Positions 8,963 through 19,400 of a stretch of 64,000 nt of DNA are shown piece by piece; position 1 is the first letter of the stretch, and each line of letters begins with the position of its first letter. A program made the position numbers and the translations under genes. Source of the stretch: Microbacterium sp. ProA8 (lineage in GTDB: Bacteria > Actinomycetota > Actinomycetes > Actinomycetales > Microbacteriaceae). The stretch spans positions 992,001 through 1,056,000 of the forward strand of contig NZ_CP157000.1 of the NCBI RefSeq assembly GCF_039905635.1, given 5' to 3'. The notes under the pieces were generated by a model. The model ran no database searches. It was not told the DNA's origin and saw nothing but the letters and a program-made list of their open reading frames with translations.

Positions 8963-11900
8963 CTACGAGACTTTGACGGCTTGGAACAGCCCTCGTTCGT
9001 CGCGTTCGATCCGTCCGGTCTCGAGCCCGCGCTGAAGCCCGCCATCCAGTCGTGACGCCACTCCTTCGGTGAGGCGTTTGCCGCCGAAGAGCGCCAGCGC
9101 CTGGCGTTTCAGCTCGTCCTCGTTCATGCCGCCCCCCAGCTCGGCGACGATGGCCATCGCGTTAGCGATCTCCTCGAGCGGAACATGCTCGATGTTGCGA
9201 CCATCTCCGGGCTGGCTGCGACGGGCGTCTCGCCATTCGAGAGGATCAAGTCCAGTAGGCCATGCACAAGATCGGTCGGTCGTGCGGAGATACTCCTGCG
9301 GCAGGCAGCGCAGAATCGCGTCGGCGCGCGCGGCCGCGACGCGGTTCAGTCCGAAAGACTCCGCAGCTAGCTTCGCGAGCCTCATTTTGTGGATGGGACC
9401 CTCCTTCTGCACGATTTCGCGCAGCACCGAGCGCACCTTCTCAGTCGCGGCGTCGTGCGGCAGGCGATCAAGTGTGTCGGTCGTGCCGAATCGCTTCGGC
9501 TCCCACTCGACGAATTGGCGCAGGTGCGGATGACGCAGCTCTGTGCGGACCAGTGCGGCCGCGTCGCTCCGGGGTGCCGAACGCAGCAGTGTCGGAGCGT
9601 CGGCTGAGGCGTGCGGAACGACGGACTCGGCTGGACGTGAGGCGGAGGCGGCCGGTCGAGCCTCGGCCTTCAGCCGTTCAAGCCGTAGTACGGCGCCAGC
9701 CTTCACGACAGCCGCTGAGAGCCGGGCGAGCGTCGCCTCACGCTCCTGAAGCCATTCCGGCAGCCATACCCGCTCGACGCCCGGCCACCTCATGAGGCCC
9801 TTGAGCACGTCGATGGGGAGGCCATCGCGGTCCGCAACCGTGCGGCGTGCCCGCCAGCTCTCGCCGTCGAGGAGAACTGCGACGAGCGGCTGACTGGGGT
9901 CGGCCGCGTCAGCGATCGAGATGTCGACGCGGAAGTCGGACAATCCGAGGTCGGTCTGGACAGCGAACCCGCGGTAGCGCAGTTCGTCCGCGATGTCGTC
10001 CCGGTGGCGATCGACCAGGCGCTCGCGATGAGCGCTGTCGGTGGTCGATTCGACACCGGACGCAGCGAGCTCGAGGTAACCCTTCAGGTGCTTGATGCCG
10101 ATAGACGCGGTCTCTTCGGCGCGCAACTCGGACGGGTCGAAGCTGGCGAACAGAATCACCTGCCGACGGGCGCGGGTGATCGCGACGTTCAGTCGTCGCT
10201 CGCCGCCGGCGCGGGACAGCGGACCGAAGTTGAGCGGAATGATTCCGCGTTCGTTCGCACTGAACGCGACGGAGAACAGGATGGTGTCACGTTCGTCGCC
10301 TTGCACGTTCTCCAGGTTCTTCACGAACAGGCCGTCTCGCTCGTCCAGCGCTTGAGCGAGCCGGCCGTCAGGGGCTTCTCGCAGCAAGGTCTCGATCAGC
10401 GTGCGCTGCTGTGCGTTGAAGGTGATGATCCCGAGCGATGGGGTCTCGTTGGGCGAGTTCGCGAATCGCTGCGTGACTTCCCGGACGATGGCTTCGGCTT
10501 CGGCGGCGTTCGTCCGCAAGTCGCGACCTCGGCCCGAGCGATTGAAGTGTCCCGCGACGCGGACGAGGGAGATTCCGTGGTCGGTGTCGACGCTGGAAGC
10601 ATCCTCCGACCAGGGTGCGGGGAAGGACGAGAGGCGGCTGTCGTAGTAGGCGTGGTTGCTGAACGAGATGAGGGCCTCGTCCTGGCTGCGGTAGTGCCAT
10701 GACAGCCACTTGCGCGGAACGCGGGCCTGCACGCACTCGGTGAGGATCGATTCCTCGTCTGCGACGACATCAGCGACGGACGAGGCGTCAGAATCGATGT
10801 CATTGCTCACTTCGGCGAAGCTCGACGGCGGCATCTGTTTGCTGTCTCCGACGACCACGACCGAGGTGCCGCGACCCATCGCTCCGACAGCGTCCGCCAC
10901 GCGGATCTGGGATGCCTCGTCGAACACGACGATGTCGAACATCTTCGCCCTCGCGGGGAAGAAGCGCGCCACCGACTCGGGGCTCATGAGAACGCAGGGG
11001 GCGATCTGCGTGATGAGGTCGCCGTAGTTTTCGAATAGTGCGCGCACTGTCATTCCGCCGCGCTGGCGTGAAAGTTGACGTTTGAGTTCGCCCATCATGC
11101 CGCCCTCATATGCGGGGTCGATGCGACGCTTGGCGATGATCTCGGCAGGGATCCACCGAGGCAGGGCGTCACGGATTGCGGCGGCGCTGGAGGTGAACCG
11201 ACCGATGGTGCGGTTGTGTGCGGGAACGTCGAACGCCGCCATGGCCTGCGAGTCCGCCCGCTCAGCCATCGACGCCTGAGCGATGCCCTTGTCGAGTGAG
11301 AGGGAAGCGAGGTCTGCGGGAAGAGCGCCGGTGAGGAGCGCGTCGTGGGCGGCGGTCATACCGAAACGGATGAGCGGCTCGAGATGCTGCCGGAAGGCGA
11401 CCCACCGATCGAGGGTGACAGGTTCGGTGGTCGCGAGATTGCGGGGACCTGCGGTCGACCGCCATGTCGCGAAGAAGTCATCTGACCCGGCCCACGCGGC
11501 GAAGGCATCTGTTCCATCACCCGCGGGTTCGGCCACCCCGCTCGCTGCGGCGAGCGCACGCCACGCTTTCGCGAGTCGGGTGAGCGCGCCGGCGAGGTCG
11601 GCGTCGGGGCGGCTTGCAGCGTAGTAGCCGCGGAGCGCCTGCCGAAGGTCGGGGTGGCCGCCGCTCGAGGACAGCGCGGAGCCCAACCACACGCCCCACG
11701 CGAGTGTGGCCTTCGCGGGCTCCAGGCCTTCTCGCAGGTAGGGGTTCCAGTCGGACGACACGAGCGAGAGTGGGATGTTCGCGAGCGCCGCCCGCAGTGC
11801 CCTGATCTCGTCGGCCGTGCGTGCGACGTCCGCAGTGAGAGCGGTGACGTCCCGGGCGGGGAACGAGCGTGCATCAGTCCGCAGGGCGGTGCCGAATTCC

Positions 11901-14900
11901 GCGAGGACCGCGCGTTGACGTTTGCGGCGCCCGAAGAAGCCAGAGGCGTCGGCGGCAACGGCCGCGCGGTGTACGGAGTTGACGTCTCCGTCCAGCGCTT
12001 CTGGGCCGACCGAGGCGAACCAGGGGCGATCGGCATTGCTGGCGTTTAGCCGATCCTGGAGGGCGGGCACCTCACCGGACAGCGTGCGCGCATACACGGC
12101 GTCGATCGCATCCAGCGGGTGTCGCGGCGCATTCGCCAGCGACGCCCAGCGATCGAGATGACCCGGCGAGGACACGAGGGCAAGCAGCTCGGGACTCGGC
12201 TGACGAGCGAGGGCGTCGGTGAGAGCAGCGTCGAACTCCCGCGCGGCGGCGTGGAGCGCGTTCGTATCGAGCGAGTTTGCTGCCGACACTGCCACGAAGC
12301 CCCAAGGGTGCAACGGGGACGGATGAGCGAGGTCCGCAGTCTCGGGCAGTGTGCGCAGCAGATCGCGAAGGTATTCGAACTGTTCTTCCGTCCCGGTCGC
12401 GACCAGCGCTGCCGGGATGTCGAGCGCCTCGATGTCCTCTGCCGAGGCGAGAAGCTGAGCGCGGGCAGAATACAGGGACAAGCCGGCGGAGTTCGGCTCG
12501 TGGAGGCGCTGCGCATAGCGCTTGAGCGAGCCGCGGCTAGCTGCTGCGGTCTCTGTGTAGGCCTTGAGTGCCGCGCCGTCCGGCCGCGCCAGCGCGTCGA
12601 TCGCAGCGCGGATCTGTGCCCGTACCGCCGTCGGGCGCGCTCCTTTGTCATGCAGGTCGAGCGAGAAAGGGCCGAGGCCTACGGCATCCAACCGGTCCTT
12701 GACAACATCCAGGGCTGCGCGCTTCTCGGCGACGAACAGCACGCGTTTTCCGTTGGCGAGAGAGTGCGCGAGCAGGTTGGTGATCGTCTGCGACTTTCCC
12801 GTGCCAGGAGGGCCCTCGAGAACGAAGGTGCGTCGAGCTTCAGCCTCGGCTACTGCTTCGAGCTGCGAAGAGTCTGCAGGCACCGGAACCGCATTGTTCA
12901 GTGCGTCGAGGTCGACCGCCGTCGGTGCGGGGAACGGGTCGACGAACTCTGCTGTCGGCGTGTGGATCAGGTGCGTGACGAGGGAGTTGCTTGCGAGCTC
13001 CCGCCAGTTCTCGTCCAAGTCCTTCCACAGTCGGTACTTCGCGAACTGGAGGATCGAGAGGTCAACCGTGTCTTCGACAGTGAACGGGAGTCGTGCCGAC
13101 GCGAGCGCCCGCCGTGTCGCGGTGAATGCTGCGGGCAGATCGATTCCCGAGTCATCCTTCGCAGGATTGGCGAGACCGGGGATGTCGAGGCCGAAACTCA
13201 GTCGCAACTTCTCCAGGAGGCAGAAGTTCGGCGTGGATTCCCCCGCCTCATCGATTCTCAGGCGGAAGGTGTTGCCACCGCCAGCTGCCTCGAGGCTGAC
13301 GGGCACGAGAACGAGCGGAGAACGCAACTCGCGGTCGTTGAACGTCCACCGCAGCATCCCGAACGCCAGATAGAGGTTGTTGGCGCCCGTCTCTTCGATG
13401 ATGGTCCGGGCTTTGTAGGAGAGCGCCCGCAGACGGGCGGTGTAGGTGGCCTCCGTGACGCCGACGAAGACCTGCTTTCGTTCGGTCAGCATCCCTGCGC
13501 GGGAGGCTTCCGGCAGATCCTGACCGAAACGGATACCTCGGCTGCCGTCGATCGTCGGGATGCGGTCGTTCGGCACCAGCGTGATCGTGGTGCCATTGTT
13601 GATCATGTCCTCGAACTTGGCGAGAGACGGCTGAGGGACCGCGAGCGGGTATCCCGACTTCTCGCCATAGTTGATGAGTCTGTTCCGCAGACTCAAGTCG
13701 AGCAATGCATTCTTCCAGAGGGCGACGCGAGCTGGTACGTCGCGCGCGACTCCTCCGGAGATCGCCTCAGCGGACGGAGCGTAGTGCAGGGCGTCAGGTG
13801 CTTGAGCGACGGCGTACTCGAAGATCTTCACCTCACCCGACTCGTTGACGGCACGACTCGGCAGGGGATAGATCCTCGCGAGTCGCGCCTGCATGATGTC
13901 TGTGATCCCCTGCACAGACGTGACGTCGCCGGCGAGCGTGGTGATGTGATGTTGCCGACGTGCGTCGGCGAACGGCTTTGACGTCGTGCCGCCAGTGAGG
14001 AACGTCGTCTCCACGACTTCGATCTGCCCGATGCCGACGTAGTTCACTGCCTCGGCCGGATCCAGCTGAGCCGGCCCGTCGAGGCTCGCCTCATCGCGCC
14101 AGTATCCGAGGAAGATGTGTCCGGCAAGCAGCCACAGCGTCGAGTTGATGCCGGCTTGCTCGAGCGCCGCTGCGAGTGTGACTGTCGTGTCGAGACAAGT
14201 GCCGAGTCGACCTTCGAGCACCTCCCCGGGCGTGCGCACCTTCTGACCGTCGAGCCCCCAGCTCGCGGGAGGTTCGGCGTAGCGGATGTCGCGAGCTCGC
14301 GCGCTCTCGTAGATGGCCTCCACGATCGCGTCCACCCGCTCTCGCGAGCCCTGCTGATAGCCGTCGAGTGCCGGATTGCCTGTCATCTGCTGCAGGCGGT
14401 CGGATGCCTCGACAAGAAGAGACGTGATGGCGGGAGAGTGAGGTTGCACGAACGAGGCGAGCAGCTCGAGGCTGAGCTGTGGTGGGTTCGCACGCCATTG
14501 ATTCGCCGCGAGCACCGTCACAGGAGTGTCGCGGTGTGCGATCACACCACCGTCGGCATCGCGCAGAGTGACACGCACGACGCCTTGCGTCGGGTGTTCG
14601 ACAGCGAGCATGCGCACCGGATCGAGCACGAGGTCCGCGTTGCGCAATGTGGTGGGCGTGGTCCCGTCGAGATCGACGATGACCACCTTCGGGTCCCCCA
14701 GCGAGCCGATCGTGCAGATCGCTTCGATCTCGACGGACGCCCCGCGCATCTCCTCGCCTTGATAGTCGATCGTGACCTCGTCGACGATCGCGATGGAGTT
14801 GTGTGCGTGCGCGTAGCTCAGATCGGGCAGGGCACTGACCACGATCGCCGCGGCGGTGTCGGGACGGGATGCCGCGGGCTCTGGGAAGACAGGGGCGGCG

Positions 14901-15457
14901 ACCGCAGGAGTCGTTGCATCTTGGGGCGCGGTCGCGGAGATGTCAGGCGTCGCCTGCGGTGCCTCGAGCGTTGCAGCGGAAGCCTGCACGGGCGTGGCAG
15001 TTCCCGATTCGGCAGTCATCGCCGCGAGCACCGGTGCTTTGAGCTCCCGCAGGCGGTCCGCCTGGCTCTCCGCACGGAGTCCGCGCAACAGCATCTCCGC
15101 CGAGTCAAGCGCGCGATACGTCTCGGCGATCGAGAATTCCTCGTTGTGCGCCCACTTGTTGCGGACATTACGCAGCTCGCTCGCCCAGTTCTGCGCCTGG
15201 CGGCCGAGGAGACCCCCGAACGGGTATCCAAGGGACCCGAACGACTCGGTTAACGCGCGGAGGATCAGCGAGAGATCACGGGGGTTGTACCGGGCGAAGC
15301 TACGGCCCGCTTGTCGGTCCTTGCGCTCGAGAATCTCGGTCCAGTCCTTGACCTCGGGTGCGAGTTCGCGGAAGCGCGCCGCAACCATCGGGGCGAGCCC
15401 CTCGCTCAGCGCGTCGAGCGCCCCTTCGATGTGGTCTCGCGCATCGAACTCAGGCAT
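8963..15457 (-). CDS. HEPN - DUF4011 helicase - Vsr-like endonuclease giant defence protein (hhe-like)
   Basis: A 2164-residue protein. Domains in order: Swt1-type HEPN domain (1-125) with the ribonuclease motif R99-x4-H104 in RNKWAH; an alanine/proline-rich linker (145-205); a transglutaminase-like segment (about 365-460) with C421 in GTCLD and H447 in AGHIFLGYW; DUF4011 from about 578; helicase Walker A GPPGTGKS (882-889) and a later FDIVVFDEAS Walker B; a PD-(D/E)XK domain of the MTES_1575/Vsr-like type (near ELRYRGFAVQTDLGLSDFRVD); and DUF3320 at the C-terminus. This matches the single-gene hhe architecture (HEPN, helicase, endonuclease) reported to block phage. ATG 15457 has AGGAG upstream; a GTG at 15463 would overlap that site. 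Confidence 0.85.
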   Translation of the reverse strand: MPEFDARDHIEGALDALSEGLAPMVAARFRELAPEVKDWTEILERKDRQAGRSFARYNPRDLSLILRALTESFGSLGYPFGGLLGRQAQNWASELRNVRNKWAHNEEFSIAETYRALDSAEMLLRGLRAESQADRLRELKAPVLAAMTAESGTATPVQASAATLEAPQATPDISATAPQDATTPAVAAPVFPEPAASRPDTAAAIVVSALPDLSYAHAHNSIAIVDEVTIDYQGEEMRGASVEIEAICTIGSLGDPKVVIVDLDGTTPTTLRNADLVLDPVRMLAVEHPTQGVVRVTLRDADGGVIAHRDTPVTVLAANQWRANPPQLSLELLASFVQPHSPAITSLLVEASDRLQQMTGNPALDGYQQGSRERVDAIVEAIYESARARDIRYAEPPASWGLDGQKVRTPGEVLEGRLGTCLDTTVTLAAALEQAGINSTLWLLAGHIFLGYWRDEASLDGPAQLDPAEAVNYVGIGQIEVVETTFLTGGTTSKPFADARRQHHITTLAGDVTSVQGITDIMQARLARIYPLPSRAVNESGEVKIFEYAVAQAPDALHYAPSAEAISGGVARDVPARVALWKNALLDLSLRNRLINYGEKSGYPLAVPQPSLAKFEDMINNGTTITLVPNDRIPTIDGSRGIRFGQDLPEASRAGMLTERKQVFVGVTEATYTARLRALSYKARTIIEETGANNLYLAFGMLRWTFNDRELRSPLVLVPVSLEAAGGGNTFRLRIDEAGESTPNFCLLEKLRLSFGLDIPGLANPAKDDSGIDLPAAFTATRRALASARLPFTVEDTVDLSILQFAKYRLWKDLDENWRELASNSLVTHLIHTPTAEFVDPFPAPTAVDLDALNNAVPVPADSSQLEAVAEAEARRTFVLEGPPGTGKSQTITNLLAHSLANGKRVLFVAEKRAALDVVKDRLDAVGLGPFSLDLHDKGARPTAVRAQIRAAIDALARPDGAALKAYTETAAASRGSLKRYAQRLHEPNSAGLSLYSARAQLLASAEDIEALDIPAALVATGTEEQFEYLRDLLRTLPETADLAHPSPLHPWGFVAVSAANSLDTNALHAAAREFDAALTDALARQPSPELLALVSSPGHLDRWASLANAPRHPLDAIDAVYARTLSGEVPALQDRLNASNADRPWFASVGPEALDGDVNSVHRAAVAADASGFFGRRKRQRAVLAEFGTALRTDARSFPARDVTALTADVARTADEIRALRAALANIPLSLVSSDWNPYLREGLEPAKATLAWGVWLGSALSSSGGHPDLRQALRGYYAASRPDADLAGALTRLAKAWRALAAASGVAEPAGDGTDAFAAWAGSDDFFATWRSTAGPRNLATTEPVTLDRWVAFRQHLEPLIRFGMTAAHDALLTGALPADLASLSLDKGIAQASMAERADSQAMAAFDVPAHNRTIGRFTSSAAAIRDALPRWIPAEIIAKRRIDPAYEGGMMGELKRQLSRQRGGMTVRALFENYGDLITQIAPCVLMSPESVARFFPARAKMFDIVVFDEASQIRVADAVGAMGRGTSVVVVGDSKQMPPSSFAEVSNDIDSDASSVADVVADEESILTECVQARVPRKWLSWHYRSQDEALISFSNHAYYDSRLSSFPAPWSEDASSVDTDHGISLVRVAGHFNRSGRGRDLRTNAAEAEAIVREVTQRFANSPNETPSLGIITFNAQQRTLIETLLREAPDGRLAQALDERDGLFVKNLENVQGDERDTILFSVAFSANERGIIPLNFGPLSRAGGERRLNVAITRARRQVILFASFDPSELRAEETASIGIKHLKGYLELAASGVESTTDSAHRERLVDRHRDDIADELRYRGFAVQTDLGLSDFRVDISIADAADPSQPLVAVLLDGESWRARRTVADRDGLPIDVLKGLMRWPGVERVWLPEWLQEREATLARLSAAVVKAGAVLRLERLKAEARPAASASRPAESVVPHASADAPTLLRSAPRSDAAALVRTELRHPHLRQFVEWEPKRFGTTDTLDRLPHDAATEKVRSVLREIVQKEGPIHKMRLAKLAAESFGLNRVAAARADAILRCLPQEYLRTTDRSCAWPTGLDPLEWRDARRSQPGDGRNIEHVPLEEIANAMAIVAELGGGMNEDELKRQALALFGGKRLTEGVASRLDGGLQRGLETGRIERDERGLFQAVKVS

Positions 15458-15515
15458 TTGCACTCCTCACAGATCCCTCGTCCTCAAACATTTGCACAGC
15501 CCGCAGACGTGCTGG

Positions 15516-16196
15516 TCAGCTCCAGATCTCGAGCGCCGCTGGGTCCCACATCTCGATCTGCGTCACCCCGTTGTAAAGGAAGATTTCTCCTGACCCGCAG
15601 ACCGTGGTGCCGGAGGCGACCGGCTCGAGGTAGATGTCCCAGAAGATGATCGTGAAGCGGTCAGCGGAGGGGTAGTCGCTACCCACGTTGAGGAATGTAC
15701 CGTCCTCGGTCTCGCGCGCACTCATGAGCGGACCGCACACACGCTGCACGGTGCCCACGTAGTCATGGGTCTGGTCCCAACCCAGACCACCGTCGGGCCA
15801 CTCCGGTGCGGCAGCTTCTTCGCTCACACCAAAGCTGCACCACCCATCCTGGGCGAGGAGATCCACCGCTTCAGCCCGTGTGCCGTAGCCGAGCAGCTCG
15901 TCGCAGGATTCGATACGGAACTCATTGTCGATCGTGTTCGACAGATAGTCGGCTGCGATCTCGGACTCGTCTGAGCAGTTGAGGCGCATTGCCTCCATGG
16001 TGGAGTTGATGTCGCCGCTGTCGGTCCTGGCGTACTGAACCGTCGCGGCCAGCAACTCGGAACAACTCGGGCCGATGTCATCGGATCCATAGGCGGCGTC
16101 CGGACTGTAGGTCGATGCCCGAGTACACGCCGTCAGCGACACAACCAACAGCACGGCGGTGAGCGCAGGGAAGACCATTCGCACCGTGGTCTTCAC
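15516..16196 (-). CDS. Predicted lipoprotein coupled to hsdR
   Basis: A 226-residue protein with a lipoprotein signal (hydrophobic ALTAVLLVVSL, then lipobox LTAC) and a cysteine-containing extracytoplasmic part of no recognised family. GTG 16196 overlaps the TGA of hsdR as GTGA, with GGGGA upstream, so it is translationally coupled to the restriction subunit. That is a strange partner for a cell-surface protein. It could be a surface sensor, or simply a passenger gene in the island. No function is offered. Confidence 0.75.
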   Translation of the reverse strand: MKTTVRMVFPALTAVLLVVSLTACTRASTYSPDAAYGSDDIGPSCSELLAATVQYARTDSGDINSTMEAMRLNCSDESEIAADYLSNTIDNEFRIESCDELLGYGTRAEAVDLLAQDGWCSFGVSEEAAAPEWPDGGLGWDQTHDYVGTVQRVCGPLMSARETEDGTFLNVGSDYPSADRFTIIFWDIYLEPVASGTTVCGSGEIFLYNGVTQIEMWDPAALEIWS

Positions 16197-19100
16197 TTCG
16201 TCCCCTTCGGACTTACAGAGTTGCTCCGCTCGTCCGCGTAGCGGGGAGCCATGGACTCCATCTGGTCCATCACGAGCTTGATCGCCTCGGGCTGCTTGTC
16301 GGGCGGGTACTTGTACTTCACGAGCAACCGCTTGATCGACGATCGCAGCTTCGCGCGCACGTCGTCGCGCACGGTCCAATCGGTGCGCACGTCGCGCCGC
16401 ATAACCGCGACGAGCTCGCGCGCGATCTGTGCGAGCACATCTTCGCCTTGAACGTCGATCGCCGACTCGTTCGTCGCGACGGCGTCGTAGAACGCGAGCT
16501 CGTCGCTCGACAGCGGGGGTGAGAACGTCGACCCACGGGATGCCTCGGCCGCGACTTCCTTCGCCAGCTCCACAAGCTCAGCGATGACCTCCGCCGAGGT
16601 CAGTTGCTGATTCGTGTACCGGTTCATGATCTCGGCGATGCGCTCCGAGAACGCGCGCTGGCGCACGAGATTGCCGCGCGTCGCGGCCGATCCGGCATCG
16701 GTCAGGGATTTGCGCAGGGCCTCGATCGCGAGGTGCGTGTTCGGCGCCGCCTGAGCTTTCGCGAGGAACTCCGGACCCAAGTCATCGAGGGCGAGGCGCG
16801 GAAGCCCGGCCGCGTCATAGATGTCGAGTACGTCGCCCGGCGCGATCGATTCGGCGACGAGCGCGCCGAGGAGCCGTGAGATCTCCTCTGGAACGGGCTG
16901 GTCCCGTGACTGCCGCTCGATCGCGTCGAACTTCGCCATCCATACGCGCACCTCCTCGTAGAAGGCGATCTCGTCGTGCAGCTCGGCGAGCCCGTCACGT
17001 CCAGACGCGAGCGCCCACGCGCGTGCCAACTGTCCGGTCGCCGTGCGGTAGCGCGACGCCAGACGCTCCGGTCCCAGCTCTTCTGCGTTCAGCGGGTTCT
17101 GCGAGCTGCGCAGGTAGTTCGTGGCAGTGGTCGCCGCAGTACGCCAGGCCCGCGAGCCACCCTGCTTGACGATCGAACGCCAGTCGCACTCCGCGAGCAT
17201 CTCGCGGATCTGCGCCACAAGCTCGGTCGCGATCGCCACGGCTTCATCGACGTCGCGCCCGATCGGCTTGTTCTCCTGATCCGAGACGGTGTACTCCGAC
17301 AGCGCCTTGGCGAGATTGTCGGCCAGGGGAGCATAGGCGACGAGCAGCCCGTCCTGTTTGCCCTTGAACGTGCGGTTCACACGGGCGAGTGTCTGCATGA
17401 GCAGGGCGCCCTTGAGAGGGCGGTCGAGATAGAGCGTGTGCAGGGGCGGGGCGTCGAATCCGGTCAGCATCATGTCTTTGACGATCACCAGTTCGAGCTC
17501 GTCGCCGGCATCCTTCAGCCGGGCCTTGATCGCCTTGTTCTCGGATTCGCGTCGCACGTGGTCGCTCACGGGTGGCTGATCCGAGGCCGAGCCCGAGTAG
17601 ACGACCTTGATGCGGCCTGAGTCGAGCGCGTCAGAGTGCCAGTCCGGCCGCAAGGCGATGATCGCCGTGTAGAGCCGCGCGCAGATCTCACGCGTGCCAC
17701 CCACGATGAGCGCCTTACCGGGAGACTCGAGGAACGGCTTCATCCGCTCGCGCCGCTCTTCCCAGTGCTGCACGAGATCGGCGGCGAGGGTCTCGATCCG
17801 CTCGGGCGCGCCGTATACGGCGTTGACGACGGCGACGGATGCCTCGAGCCGAGCCCTCTCGGTGTCGTCGAGCCCGAGCGTGTACTCGTCGGCGGCGCGG
17901 TCGATGTCCTCTTCGCTGGCGCCGTCCGCGAACGAGACCTTGATGAGCCGCGGCTCGAAGTACACCGGCACCGTGGCGCCGTCATCCACCGCCCGGGTGA
18001 GGTCGTAGATGTCGATGTAGTCGCCGAACACCGCGCGCGTGTCGCGCTCGGCGAATGAGATCGGCGTGCCGGTGAAGGCGATGAGGGTCGCGTTCGGCAG
18101 CGCATCGCGCAGGTGCCGCGCGTAGCCGTCGAGGTCGTCATAGTGGCTGCGGTGGGCCTCGTCGACGACGACGATCACGTTGCGTCGGTCTGTGAGGAGC
18201 GGATGCTGCTCTCCGGCGTCCTTCTCGTCCTTGCTCAGTCCGAACTTCTGCAGCGTCGTGAAGTAGATGCCGCCGGTCACCCGGTGGCGCAGCTCGTCAC
18301 GCAGGTGCGCACGTTCGCGCACCTGCACCGGCTTCTCGGCGAGCAGCAGGCTCTGATCGAACGTCTGGAACAGCTGCCCATCGAGCTCCGTGCGGTCGGT
18401 CACGACGATCACGGTGGGGTTCTTGAGCTTCGGATGCCGCGACACGAGGTTCGCGTACAGCTCCATCTCCATCGACTTGCCCGAGCCCTGCGTGTGCCAC
18501 ACGACGCCGGCCTTGCCGTTGGTCTCGACGGCCTGCACCGTGCTGCCGACAGCCTTCGTCACGGCGAAGTACTGGTGGGGCTTCGCAATGCGCTTCGTGA
18601 GTCCGTCGGAGTTCTCGTCGAACGCGGTGTAGTTGCGCACGAGCTGGAGGAAGCGCTCCTGGTTGTAGAGCCCGTTGAGCGCGTCGTCGATGGGTTCGAC
18701 CGAGATCCCCTCCTCGAGGCGGGGCTGAGTGAGGGGTGCACCGTCGTCGTCCACGTTCCACGGCGCGAAGTGGTTGAGCGGAGTGAACGGTGTACCGTAC
18801 TTCGCCTCCAGCCCGTCGCTAGCGAGCGTGAGCACGCAGAAGCGGAACGCCATCGGAAACTCGCGCAGGTAGGTCTGCAGCTGTGCGTGCGCGGGGGCGA
18901 CGCCGGTGGATGCCGAGCCGGCCCGCTTCAGTTCCACGATGCTCAGCGGCATCCCGTTGACGAAGAGCACGATGTCGAACCGCCGATGCAGGTCGCCCTG
19001 GCGCAGTGTGACCTGGTTGACGGCCAGCCAGTCGTTCTCGGACGGGTCGGAGCCGAGCAGCCGGAGCCTCGGGTTCTGCTCGACTCCGTCGGCGTCGATG

Positions 19101-19399
19101 TAGCTCAGCGGATACCCGCCGACCAGGTACTGGTGGATCCGGTGGTTCTCGGTGATCGCATCCTGCGATTTGGGCGACGCGATCTCAGCTACTGCCTGCT
19201 GAAGATACTCGCCAGGCACGCCGGGATTCAGCCGGCGGAGTGCCTCGAGCAGGCGCGGACGGATGAGCAGGTCTTCCCATGAGTCCCGCTCGCCGCTGCC
19301 GGGCGCGACGTTCTCACCCTTCGCCGGCTTCCAACCCAGGGGCTCGGCGAGCGTGTCGAGCGCGTCGTGCTCCCAGGCTGCTTCGGAGAGGGTGGTCAC
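16193..19399 (-). CDS. hsdR: Type I restriction enzyme, R (motor/nuclease) subunit
   Basis: A 1068-residue HsdR. The endonuclease core D142...E156-L-K158 lies in FDIVLFVNGMPLSIVELKR; the helicase has Walker A QGSGKS (304-309) and DEAH (413-416), then SF2 motifs and the C-terminal helical region. With HsdM and HsdS it would translocate and cut unmodified DNA. The gene begins at GTG 19399, one base after the stop of the coiled-coil gene, with GGAGC upstream; residues VTTLSEAAWE match the usual HsdR start. All three type I subunits are in this train, but two unrelated genes separate hsdR from hsdS. Confidence 0.95.
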   Translation of the reverse strand: MTTLSEAAWEHDALDTLAEPLGWKPAKGENVAPGSGERDSWEDLLIRPRLLEALRRLNPGVPGEYLQQAVAEIASPKSQDAITENHRIHQYLVGGYPLSYIDADGVEQNPRLRLLGSDPSENDWLAVNQVTLRQGDLHRRFDIVLFVNGMPLSIVELKRAGSASTGVAPAHAQLQTYLREFPMAFRFCVLTLASDGLEAKYGTPFTPLNHFAPWNVDDDGAPLTQPRLEEGISVEPIDDALNGLYNQERFLQLVRNYTAFDENSDGLTKRIAKPHQYFAVTKAVGSTVQAVETNGKAGVVWHTQGSGKSMEMELYANLVSRHPKLKNPTVIVVTDRTELDGQLFQTFDQSLLLAEKPVQVRERAHLRDELRHRVTGGIYFTTLQKFGLSKDEKDAGEQHPLLTDRRNVIVVVDEAHRSHYDDLDGYARHLRDALPNATLIAFTGTPISFAERDTRAVFGDYIDIYDLTRAVDDGATVPVYFEPRLIKVSFADGASEEDIDRAADEYTLGLDDTERARLEASVAVVNAVYGAPERIETLAADLVQHWEERRERMKPFLESPGKALIVGGTREICARLYTAIIALRPDWHSDALDSGRIKVVYSGSASDQPPVSDHVRRESENKAIKARLKDAGDELELVIVKDMMLTGFDAPPLHTLYLDRPLKGALLMQTLARVNRTFKGKQDGLLVAYAPLADNLAKALSEYTVSDQENKPIGRDVDEAVAIATELVAQIREMLAECDWRSIVKQGGSRAWRTAATTATNYLRSSQNPLNAEELGPERLASRYRTATGQLARAWALASGRDGLAELHDEIAFYEEVRVWMAKFDAIERQSRDQPVPEEISRLLGALVAESIAPGDVLDIYDAAGLPRLALDDLGPEFLAKAQAAPNTHLAIEALRKSLTDAGSAATRGNLVRQRAFSERIAEIMNRYTNQQLTSAEVIAELVELAKEVAAEASRGSTFSPPLSSDELAFYDAVATNESAIDVQGEDVLAQIARELVAVMRRDVRTDWTVRDDVRAKLRSSIKRLLVKYKYPPDKQPEAIKLVMDQMESMAPRYADERSNSVSPKGTK

Positions 19400-19400
19400 C

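Noticed and set aside
12119-13981. 620-codon plus-strand frame within the giant defence gene
   Set aside because: Antisense shadow without recognisable domains.
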